Assembly: GCF_943181405.1 (NCBI RefSeq)
Contig: NZ_CALPBY010000011.1
Span: forward strand, 1 to 41,927
Direction of reading: 5' to 3'
Origin: Cellulosimicrobium sp. Marseille-Q4280
Lineage (GTDB): Bacteria > Actinomycetota > Actinomycetes > Actinomycetales > Cellulomonadaceae
Length of the DNA: 41,927 nt
Shown: one piece after another, positions 21,334-28,410 of the stretch
Layout: each line of letters starts with the position of its first letter
How positions within the stretch are numbered: position 1 is the stretch's first letter
The notes under the pieces: generated by a model
What the model saw: the letters and a program-made list of their open reading frames with translations, nothing else
Databases searched by the model: none
What the model was told of the DNA's origin: nothing
Position numbers and translations under genes: made by a program

Positions 21334-23505
21334 GTGAGCGAACCCTCTCAGACGGACCTGCCCGAGCCGTTGGTGCAGCTGGCCGACGCCCACGGCGTGG
21401 CGTCCGACTTCTGGGGCTTCGACGGCACGGAACGACAGGTACGGGCCTCGACGCTCGTCGCCGTCCTCGAGGCGCTGGGCGTGCCGGCCTCGTCGCCGGA
21501 GAAGGTCGCGGTGTCCCTCGAGCACTCCCGCGACGACGCGTGGCGGCAGATGCTCCCGCCGACGGTCGTCGTGCGCCAGGGCGAGGCCGTCCCCGTCCCG
21601 GTGCACGTGGCCGACGGCGCGCCGGTCGAGGTGTGGGTCGAGCTCGAGGCCGAGCAGCGCCCCGCACGGCCCCACGCGCGCGGCGTCCGGGAGCGGCGCG
21701 ACCTGAGCCAGCTCGACGTCTTCGTCGAGCCGCGGACGGTCGACGGACGACCCGTCGGGCGCGCGACGTTCGAGGTCCCGGCGGACCTGCCGCTCGGATG
21801 GCACGACCTGCACGCGGAGAGCGCGGGCACGCAGGGGCGCGCGACGCTCGTCGTCACGCCGCGGCGCCTCGAGCTGCCCGAGGCCCTCGTCGACCGTCCC
21901 TCCTGGGGTTTCATGGCGCAGCTCTACTCGGTGCGGTCCCGCGCGTCGTGGGGGGTCGGCGACCTCGCGGACCTGGCGGACCTCGCCTGGCTGTCGGCGC
22001 GCGAGGCCGGCGCTGACTTCGTGCTCGTCAACCCGCTCCACGCCGCCGAGCCGCGGACGCCCATGACGCCGTCGCCCTACCTGCCGACGAGCCGGCGGTT
22101 CGTCAACCCGCTGTACCTCCGCGTCGAGGACATCCGCGAGACCGCGTACCTCTCGGCCGCGGACCGCTCCCTCGTCGAGTGGTCCTTCGACCCGGTGCGC
22201 GAGCTGTGCACCGACCCCGGCCCGATCGACCGGGACGCCGCCTGGGAGGCGAAGAAGGCCGCGCTCGAGGTCGTGTTCGCGGCCCCGCGCTCGACGGCTC
22301 GACAGGCGTCGTTCGAGGCGTTCCGCGCCGAGCAGGGCCGAGGGCTCGAGGACTTCGCGACGTGGTGCGCCCTCGTCGACCACTACGGCGACCGCGACTG
22401 GCCGCCGGGGGCGACGGACCCCGCGAGCCCGACGGTCGCCGCGCTGCGCGAGCACGTCGCCGACCGCGTCGACTTCTACTGCTGGCTCCAGTGGGTCGCG
22501 GACGAGCAGCTCCGCGTCGCCCAGCGCACCGCGCGCGAGGCGGGGATGACCGTCGGGATCATGCACGACCTCGCGGTCGGCGTGCACCCCGAGGGCGCCG
22601 ACGTCTGGGCCAACCGCGCCGTCCTCGCCACCGGGGTCTCGGTCGGGGCGCCCCCGGACATGTACAACCAGCAGGGCCAGAACTGGTCCCAGCCGCCGTG
22701 GCACCCCCGCGCCCTCGCGCGCGCCGGGTACGCGCCGTACCGCGACATGCTGCGCACCGTCCTGCGGCACGCGGGCGCGATCCGCATCGACCACGTCATC
22801 GGCCTGTTCCGCCTGTGGTGGATCCCCGGCGGCGCCCGTGCCGACGCCGGGGCCTACGTCCGCTACGACCACGAGGCCCTCGTCGGCATCCTGTGCCTCG
22901 AGGCGCACCGTGCGGGCGCGATCGTCATCGGCGAGGACCTCGGTGTCTTCGAGCCGTGGGTGCGGGACTATCTCTCGGAGCGCGGCGTCCTCGGCACGTC
23001 GGTCCTGTGGTTCGAGCGCACCGAGGACGGCGCACCGCTGCCGCCCGAGGAGTACCGGCCCCTCACGCTCGCCACCGTCACGACCCACGACCTGCCGCCC
23101 ACGGCGGGCTACCTCGCCGGCGAGCACGTCGAGCTGCGCGACCGGCTCGGGGTCCTCACGGAGCCCGTCGCGGACGTGCGCCGTGCCGCCCGCGCGGAGC
23201 GCGACGCCATGCTCGCCTTCCTGGGCGAGCGCGGGCTCGTGGGCGAGGACCCGTCCGAGCGCGAGCTCGTCGAGGCGCTGCACCGGCTGGTCCGGCAGAC
23301 CCCCGCTGCCCTGATCGGGGTCTCGCTCGCCGACGCGGTCGGGGAGCGGCGCTCGCAGAACCAGCCCGGCACGAACACCGAGTACCCGAACTGGAAGGTC
23401 CCGCTCGGCGACGCGTCAGGAAACGTCGTCCTGCTCGAGGACCTCTTCGACAACGCGCGTCTCCGCTCGCTCGCGAAGGCGATGAACGACCCCCAGCCGA
23501 GGTAG
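21334..23505 (+). CDS. malQ: 4-alpha-glucanotransferase (amylomaltase)
   Basis: 723 residues, GH77. The long actinobacterial-type N-terminal beta domain (about 1-170: LVQLADAHGVASDFWGFDG to RGRATLVVTPRRLELP) precedes the barrel. WGFMAQLYSVRSRASWGVGD opens the catalytic domain. IRIDHVIGLFRLWWIP has the nucleophile Asp, VIGEDLGVFEP the acid/base Glu and TTHDLPPTAGY the third carboxylate. QNQPGTNTEYPNWKVPLGD is the characteristic C-terminal stretch. It transfers glucan segments between malto-oligosaccharides in the cytoplasm. The start is GTG 21334 or ATG 21325; GTG fits a leaderless message from CAGGAT. Its stop codon lies inside the left arm of a giant inverted repeat shared with pepN. Confidence 0.95.
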   Translation: MSEPSQTDLPEPLVQLADAHGVASDFWGFDGTERQVRASTLVAVLEALGVPASSPEKVAVSLEHSRDDAWRQMLPPTVVVRQGEAVPVPVHVADGAPVEVWVELEAEQRPARPHARGVRERRDLSQLDVFVEPRTVDGRPVGRATFEVPADLPLGWHDLHAESAGTQGRATLVVTPRRLELPEALVDRPSWGFMAQLYSVRSRASWGVGDLADLADLAWLSAREAGADFVLVNPLHAAEPRTPMTPSPYLPTSRRFVNPLYLRVEDIRETAYLSAADRSLVEWSFDPVRELCTDPGPIDRDAAWEAKKAALEVVFAAPRSTARQASFEAFRAEQGRGLEDFATWCALVDHYGDRDWPPGATDPASPTVAALREHVADRVDFYCWLQWVADEQLRVAQRTAREAGMTVGIMHDLAVGVHPEGADVWANRAVLATGVSVGAPPDMYNQQGQNWSQPPWHPRALARAGYAPYRDMLRTVLRHAGAIRIDHVIGLFRLWWIPGGARADAGAYVRYDHEALVGILCLEAHRAGAIVIGEDLGVFEPWVRDYLSERGVLGTSVLWFERTEDGAPLPPEEYRPLTLATVTTHDLPPTAGYLAGEHVELRDRLGVLTEPVADVRRAARAERDAMLAFLGERGLVGEDPSERELVEALHRLVRQTPAALIGVSLADAVGERRSQNQPGTNTEYPNWKVPLGDASGNVVLLEDLFDNARLRSLAKAMNDPQPR

Positions 23506-23579
23506 TACGGCAGTCGGCCGAGGGAGTACCGGGGTCCCGACCCCGGTACTCCCTCGGCCGACTGCCGTACTCCCTCGGC
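23496..23579. terminator. Bidirectional terminator with 41-bp arms between malQ and pepN
   Basis: Arms 23496-23536 and 23539-23579 are complementary at 40 of 41 positions (one T/C mismatch at 23503/23572), with two central C bases. The inner 33 bp are perfect. The left arm starts inside the last codons of malQ and the right arm ends 8 bp before the pepN stop. Within each arm a GCCGAGGKAGTAC motif is repeated at 21-bp spacing, giving four copies. Function as a terminator for both convergent genes is clear from position; the internal repeat suggests a REP-like element. Confidence 0.85.
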
Positions 23580-23587
23580 GGACCGGG

Positions 23588-26179
23588 TCAGGCGTCCGCG
23601 GCCTGTGCGGTCAGGGCGCGCTCGACGCCCGCGAGGTTCTCGACGACGAGGCGGCGCAGCGCGGGGGCGGCCTCCGCGTTCGCGTCGAGCCACTCCTGCG
23701 TCGCGTCGCGCAGGGCCGCGGTCGCGAGCGGCGCGGGGTACAGGCCCGTGACGAGCGCCTCGGCGATGTGGTAGGACCGCTCGTCCCACAGGGGCAGCAG
23801 GGCGTCGAAGTACGCGCCGACGAGGGGAGCGAGCGACGCCGGGTCGTTGACGTGCTGGAAGCCCTGCGTCGTGGCGCGCACGATGGCGTTCGGCGCGCCG
23901 TCGGTGGCGACGAGCCGGTCGAACGCGGCGCGCTTGGCGTCCGCCGTCGGGACGGTGGCCCGGGCCCGTGCCGCGGACTGCTGTCCCGTGGCGGTCGAGT
24001 CGTCCGCGAGGGTCTCCTCGATCGCCGCGTCGTCCGCGAGGTCGAGGAGCACGAGGCCCTTGAGGATCTCCCACCGCAGGTCCGTGTCGATCTCCAGGCC
24101 GTCGAGCGCGGCGGTCCCGTCGAGGAGCCCCCGCAGCGCCTCGCCATGGGTCGGTGTCGACGCGAGGTGCGCGAAGAACTTCACGAGCTGGAACTGCAGG
24201 TCGGAGCCGGCGTCCGCCTGACCGGCGAGCTCCCACAGGGTGTCGCCGACCTCCACGAGCGTGTCCGCGCGTCGCTCGGGCGCGACGTACGTCTTCGCGG
24301 CGAGCGCGAGCTGGTTGAGGGTCGTGCGGATCGTCGTCGACTCGGTCTCGCGCGCGATGTTGCCGAGCACGAGGCGCACGTAGTCGCTCGCCGGCGTCTC
24401 GCCGTCGCGCGTCGCGTCCCAGGCGGAGCCCCAGACGAGCGAGCGGGCCAGAGGGTCGGCGATGTCCGCGAGGTGCTCGGTCGCGACGGCGAGCGAGGCG
24501 GGGTCGAGCCGGATCTTCGCGTACGCGAGGTCGTCGTCGTTGAGCAGCACGAGCTGCGGCCGGTCGAGACCGAGCAGCTCGGGCACCTCGGTGCGCGGGT
24601 CGTCGACGTCGACCTCGACGCGGTGCACGCGGGAGAGTGCTCGTCCGCCGTCCACCTCCTGCAGGTCGTAGAAGCCGATGCCCAGGCGGTGGGGGCGCAG
24701 GGTCGGGTGGTCGGCGGTCGCCGACTGGAGCACCGTGAACGACACGATGCGCCCGTGCGCGTCGAGCTCGATCTCGGGGCGGAGCGTGTTGACGCCGGCC
24801 GTCTCGAGCCACTTCGCCGACCAGGCGGTGAGGTCGCGCCCGCTCGTGGCCTCGAGCTCGACGAGGAGGTCGCGCAGCTCGGTGTTCCCCCACGCGTGCT
24901 TGCGGAAGTACGCCGCGACACCGGCGAGGAACTGCTCCTGGCCGACCCACGCGACGAGCTGCTTGAGCACCGACGCGCCCTTCGCGTACGTGATGCCGTC
25001 GAAGTTGACGAACACGTCCTCGAGGTCGTTGATCGTCGCGACGATCGGGTGCGTCGAGGGCAGCTGGTCCTGGCGGTAGGCCCAGGACTTCTCCATGGCC
25101 GTGAACGTGGTCCAGGCCTCGGTCCACTCCGTGGCCTCGGCCGTCGCGAGCGTCGACGCGTACTCCGCGAACGACTCGTTGAGCCACAGGTCGTTCCACC
25201 ACCTCATGGTCACGAGGTCGCCGAACCACATGTGCGCGAGCTCGTGCAGGATCGTCACGACACGACGCTCCTTGACGGCGTCGGTGACCTTGGAGCGGAA
25301 GACGTAGGTCTCCGTGAAGGTCACGCAGCCCGCGTTCTCCATCGCGCCCATGTTGTACTCGGGCACGAAGAGCTGGTCGTACTTGTCGAACGGGTACGGG
25401 TGCTCGAACGCCTTCTCGAAGAACGCGAAGCCCTCGCGGGTCTTGTCGAAGACGTAGTCCGCGTCGAGGTGCTCGGCGAGCGAGGCGCGCGCGAACACGC
25501 CGAGCGGGATCGTGCGGCCGTCGGACGACGTGAGCTCGCTGCGCTCCACGACGTACGGGCCTGCGACGAGTGCGGTGATGTAGGAGGAGATGCGCGGCGT
25601 CGGCTCGAAGGCCCAGCGCGCGACCGCGACGTCGCCAGCCCCCGTGCCGGTCGGGTCGGCGACCGCCCCGAGGGCCTCGGGCTCGGGCGTCGGCTGGTTG
25701 CTCACGACCTGCCACGCCGCGGGTGCGGTGACGGTGAACGCGAAGGTCGCCTTGAGGTCGGGCTGCTCGAACACGGCGAACACGCGGCGCGAGTCCGGGA
25801 CCTCGAACTGGGTGTAGAGGTACACCTCGCCGTCGACGGGGTCGACGAACCGGTGCAGGCCCTCGCCCGTGTTGGTGTAGCCGCAGTCCGCGACGACGCG
25901 CAGCTCGTTGTCCGCCGCGAGCCCGTCGAGCGCGATCCGCGAGTCCGCGAACACGTCGGCCGGGTCGAGCGCCCGTCCGTTGAGCACGACCTCGCGGACC
26001 GACGGGGCGACGAGGTCGACGAACGTCGACGCGCCCTCCGTCGCGGTGAACCGGACCACGGTCGTCGAGGCGAACGTCGTCGCGCCCGTCGTCAGGTCCA
26101 GCGCCACGTCGTAGGAGCGGACGTCGACGACCGCCGCGCGCTCGCTCGCCTCGGCGCGGGTGAGGTTCTCTCCGGGCAC
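23588..26179 (-). CDS. pepN: Aminopeptidase N (M1 zinc metallopeptidase)
   Basis: 863 residues. The substrate-recognition motif GAMENAG is at about residue 278. The zinc site HELAHMWFGD (H312, E313, H316) is followed by the third ligand in WLNESFAEY (E335). The N-terminal beta saddle (VRSYDVALDL to RFVDPVDGEVYLYTQFE) and the long C-terminal helical ERAP1-like domain (LDRPQLVLLNDDDLAYAKI onward) match Streptomyces/mycobacterial PepN. It removes N-terminal residues from peptides in the cytoplasm. The GTG at 26179 has GAGGAG five bases upstream. It is divergent from the DsbA-like gene and convergent with malQ, which it meets at a very large hairpin. Confidence 0.96.
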   Translation of the reverse strand: MPGENLTRAEASERAAVVDVRSYDVALDLTTGATTFASTTVVRFTATEGASTFVDLVAPSVREVVLNGRALDPADVFADSRIALDGLAADNELRVVADCGYTNTGEGLHRFVDPVDGEVYLYTQFEVPDSRRVFAVFEQPDLKATFAFTVTAPAAWQVVSNQPTPEPEALGAVADPTGTGAGDVAVARWAFEPTPRISSYITALVAGPYVVERSELTSSDGRTIPLGVFARASLAEHLDADYVFDKTREGFAFFEKAFEHPYPFDKYDQLFVPEYNMGAMENAGCVTFTETYVFRSKVTDAVKERRVVTILHELAHMWFGDLVTMRWWNDLWLNESFAEYASTLATAEATEWTEAWTTFTAMEKSWAYRQDQLPSTHPIVATINDLEDVFVNFDGITYAKGASVLKQLVAWVGQEQFLAGVAAYFRKHAWGNTELRDLLVELEATSGRDLTAWSAKWLETAGVNTLRPEIELDAHGRIVSFTVLQSATADHPTLRPHRLGIGFYDLQEVDGGRALSRVHRVEVDVDDPRTEVPELLGLDRPQLVLLNDDDLAYAKIRLDPASLAVATEHLADIADPLARSLVWGSAWDATRDGETPASDYVRLVLGNIARETESTTIRTTLNQLALAAKTYVAPERRADTLVEVGDTLWELAGQADAGSDLQFQLVKFFAHLASTPTHGEALRGLLDGTAALDGLEIDTDLRWEILKGLVLLDLADDAAIEETLADDSTATGQQSAARARATVPTADAKRAAFDRLVATDGAPNAIVRATTQGFQHVNDPASLAPLVGAYFDALLPLWDERSYHIAEALVTGLYPAPLATAALRDATQEWLDANAEAAPALRRLVVENLAGVERALTAQAADA

Positions 26180-26235
26180 TGCAACTCCTCGGTCTGGGTG
26201 GGTCTCGGTCACGGCCTGTGAGCCACGGACGATCA

Positions 26236-26272
26236 TCCCACGGGCCGGTCCCGCACCCCGTGGGAATACTCT
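26236..26272. promoter_or_regulatory. Perfect 9-bp inverted repeat abutting a -10 hexamer, pepN / DsbA-like region
   Basis: TCCCACGGG (26236-26244) and CCCGTGGGA (26257-26265) with a 12-bp spacer. TACTCT (26267-26272), a plausible plus-strand -10 for the DsbA-like gene, starts 2 bp after it. This suits a repressor site, but could also fold in the pepN leader. Confidence 0.4.
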
Positions 26273-26317
26273 GCGGTCGCCCGGTGTCGGGTTATGCCGA
26301 GAGCGCTCGCCGATCCC

Positions 26318-26334
26318 GGTCGCCCCGGGCGACC
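26318..26334 (+). other. Leader hairpin of the DsbA-like gene
   Basis: GGTCGCC-CCG-GGCGACC, a 7-bp perfect stem, ends 6 bp before the GAAGGAG ribosome site of the downstream gene. Confidence 0.35.
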
Positions 26335-26356
26335 ACCCACGAAGGAGACCAGTCCC

Positions 26357-27031
26357 GTGACCCTTGCCGCGACGTCGGACACGACCGCACCCGTCACCGC
26401 ACCGCACGACCCCGTCGACCCGCGGGCCGGTGTGCAGGTCGCCGACTTCTGGTTCGACCCGCTGTGCCCGTGGGCGTGGATGACGAGCCGCTGGATGGGC
26501 GAGGTGGAGCAGGTGCGCGACGTGACCGTCCGCTGGCACGTCATGAGCCTGGCCGTCCTCAACGAGGGGCGCGAGCTGCCCCCGACGTACCGCGAGCTCA
26601 TGGACAGGGCCTGGGGACCGGTCCGCGTCGTCACCGCGGCGCGCGTCGAGCACGGCGACGAGGTCGTCAAGCCGCTCTACGACGCGATCGGCACGCGCCT
26701 GCACCCCGGCGGTCGGGACGACCACGACGCCGTGATCGCCGAGGCGCTGGCCGAGGTCGGCCTGCCCGCGTCCCTCGCCGACGCCGCGACGAGCGACGCC
26801 TACGACGAGCAGCTCCGGGCGTCGCACGCCGAGGGCATCGGCCGCGTCGGGGAAGAGGTCGGCACGCCCGTCGTCGCGTTCGGCGACACCGCGTTCTTCG
26901 GTCCGGTCGTCACCCCGGCGCCGAAGGGCGAAGCCGCAGGTCGGCTGTGGGACGGCTGCGTCCTCGTCGCCGGCACGCCGGGCTTCTTCGAGATCAAGCG
27001 GACGCGCACGCAGGGTCCCGTCTTCGACTGA
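26357..27031 (+). CDS. DsbA-family protein, mycothiol-dependent nitroreductase (Rv2466c) type
   Basis: 224 residues with a thioredoxin-like fold and helical insertion. VADFWFDPLCPWAWMTSRWM holds the active-site Cys; the position of a second Cys in a CxxC motif is Ala, so only a monothiol site is visible. WHVMSLAVLNEG and GIGRVGEEVGTPVVAFGD (cis-Pro loop) are family features. The GTG at 26357 follows GAAGGAG by ten bases. In M. tuberculosis the homologous gene also neighbours pepN and rpiB, and its product reduces nitro compounds with mycothiol. That chemistry here is inferred from family and context. A perfect 11-bp hairpin ends the transcript. Confidence 0.88.
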   Translation: MTLAATSDTTAPVTAPHDPVDPRAGVQVADFWFDPLCPWAWMTSRWMGEVEQVRDVTVRWHVMSLAVLNEGRELPPTYRELMDRAWGPVRVVTAARVEHGDEVVKPLYDAIGTRLHPGGRDDHDAVIAEALAEVGLPASLADAATSDAYDEQLRASHAEGIGRVGEEVGTPVVAFGDTAFFGPVVTPAPKGEAAGRLWDGCVLVAGTPGFFEIKRTRTQGPVFD

Positions 27032-27038
27032 CCGAGGC

Positions 27039-27065
27039 GCCGCGCCCTCCTGCCGAGGGCGCGGC
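27039..27065 (+). terminator. Terminator of the DsbA-like gene
   Basis: Perfect 11-bp stem GCCGCGCCCTC/GAGGGCGCGGC with loop CTGCC, 7 bp after the stop. Confidence 0.75.
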
Positions 27066-27155
27066 CGGCCGGTCGTCGAGGGCGCGACCGGACGCGCTCC
27101 CAGCATCCGTCGAGGTTCGACCGGCGGCGGGACGTCGTGCCATGCTTCATCGGTT

Positions 27156-27181
27156 GCGGGCCCTGCCGACACCGGGCCCGC
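27156..27181 (+). other. Hairpin in the leader of the Pro-rich membrane protein
   Basis: GCGGGCCC/GGGCCCGC with a 10-base loop, 55 bp before the ATG. TTCGAC (27116-27121) and CATGCT (27141-27146) upstream are a weak candidate promoter. Confidence 0.3.
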
Positions 27182-27236
27182 GCATCGCCCGGCGACGGCC
27201 GGGCGGGTCCGACGAGGAGTCCGCAAGGAGTCGAGC

Positions 27237-28331
27237 ATGTCCCCGAACGCACCCGTGCCGCCCCCGCCGCCGCCCCCGGGCGGCGTCCGGGGAACGCCGG
27301 CTGCCCGCCGTGCGGACACGCAGGTCGACAGCACGACCGCGTGGTCGGCCGGTGCCCCGCCGACCTTCGCGCCCTCCGCCGCGCCGGCGCAGCGCTCCCA
27401 CGAGCCCGCGTACACCGACGGACCCGCCACCGTCGTCCAAGCGGCGGTCCCGGCCCCGTCTCCGGCGTCGGCCACCGCGGTCCCCCCGCAGCGGGTGCGG
27501 TACGCGACCGACCAGGCCGGCTTCGCGGCCGTCCCGACGCAGTCCGCGGCCTACGCACCACCGCCGGGCTACGCGCCGCCCCCGGCGTACGCGCCGTCGC
27601 CCGCCCAGGCGCCGAGCCTCGGCGGGGCTCCGGGCACCCCGGCGGCGGCCGCACCGGCCACCCAGCCGGCGTACCACCCGCCGTCATCGGCAGCCGCCCC
27701 GACGTCCCCGGCGCGCGGCGCGTCCTCCGGTGGCGGCCCGGTCTCCCCGCCCCCCGCGGGCCGCGCCGGCGGTCGCGGCGGCAGCGGTCGCGGATCGTCC
27801 GGCCGGCTGAGCCCCGGCTGGATCGCCTTCATCGTCGTCGACGTCCTGCTCGTCATCGGCGCGGTCGTGTTCGCGATCTCGCTCCTCGGCGGCGGTGGCG
27901 GCGCGGACGACCCGGCCGACCCGGGCGCCGCGCCGTCCGCGGGCACCACCCAGGGCGCCGAGCCCACGACCCAGGCGCCGACGGAGACCGCGGCGTTCGC
28001 GTCCGAGACCCGCAACATCGCGTGCGAGATGACGGACGTGGGCGTCACGTGCTCGATCGCCGAGCTCGCGACGCAGCCCGCGCCGGTCTCCGGGTGCGAG
28101 GGCACCGTGGGATACCGCGTGGTCCTCGACGACGCCGGGGTCAACCAGCCGTGCGTGCCGGCCGCGGAGCAGCCGCAGCCCGCCGCGGACGGCGTCGAGG
28201 TGCTGCCGTACGGCCAGTCGAAGACCGTGGGCGGGTACACGTGCGACAGCGAGAACACGGGTGTGACCTGCCGTGACGAGGCCACGGGCAAGGGGTTCAC
28301 GGTCGCCAAGGCGGGCATCCGCTCGCTCTGA
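27237..28331 (+). CDS. Pro/Ala-rich single-pass membrane protein with Cys-rich extracellular domain
   Basis: 364 residues. Residues 1-190 are low-complexity, Pro/Ala-rich and probably cytoplasmic (a PPPPPPP run near the N-terminus and YAPPPGYAPPPAYAPSP later). One transmembrane helix follows (WIAFIVVDVLLVIGAVVFAI). The outer part of about 120 residues has paired Cys in ETRNIACEM, GVTCSIAEL, SGCEGTVGYRV, NQPCVP, GYTCDSE and GVTCRDE, similar to small secreted domains of actinobacterial membrane and lipoproteins (DUF6636-like pattern). AAGGAG precedes the ATG. No enzymatic motif is seen; a cell-envelope role is inferred only from topology. It ends at a strong bidirectional hairpin shared with the M13 peptidase. 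Confidence 0.85.
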   Translation: MSPNAPVPPPPPPPGGVRGTPAARRADTQVDSTTAWSAGAPPTFAPSAAPAQRSHEPAYTDGPATVVQAAVPAPSPASATAVPPQRVRYATDQAGFAAVPTQSAAYAPPPGYAPPPAYAPSPAQAPSLGGAPGTPAAAAPATQPAYHPPSSAAAPTSPARGASSGGGPVSPPPAGRAGGRGGSGRGSSGRLSPGWIAFIVVDVLLVIGAVVFAISLLGGGGGADDPADPGAAPSAGTTQGAEPTTQAPTETAAFASETRNIACEMTDVGVTCSIAELATQPAPVSGCEGTVGYRVVLDDAGVNQPCVPAAEQPQPAADGVEVLPYGQSKTVGGYTCDSENTGVTCRDEATGKGFTVAKAGIRSL

Positions 28332-28353
28332 CGAGCCGGCGCGCCGACGACCA

Positions 28354-28393
28354 CGGGGTGGTGCCGGGTCCCGTCGGACCCGGCACCACCCCG
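28354..28393. terminator. Bidirectional terminator between the membrane-protein and M13 peptidase genes
   Basis: Perfect 18-bp stem (28354-28371 with 28376-28393; arm core GGGGTGGTGCCGGGTCC) and a 4-base loop CGTC, between convergent genes. Confidence 0.85.
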
Positions 28394-28410
28394 GCGTCAC
28401 GGCCGGCCGG

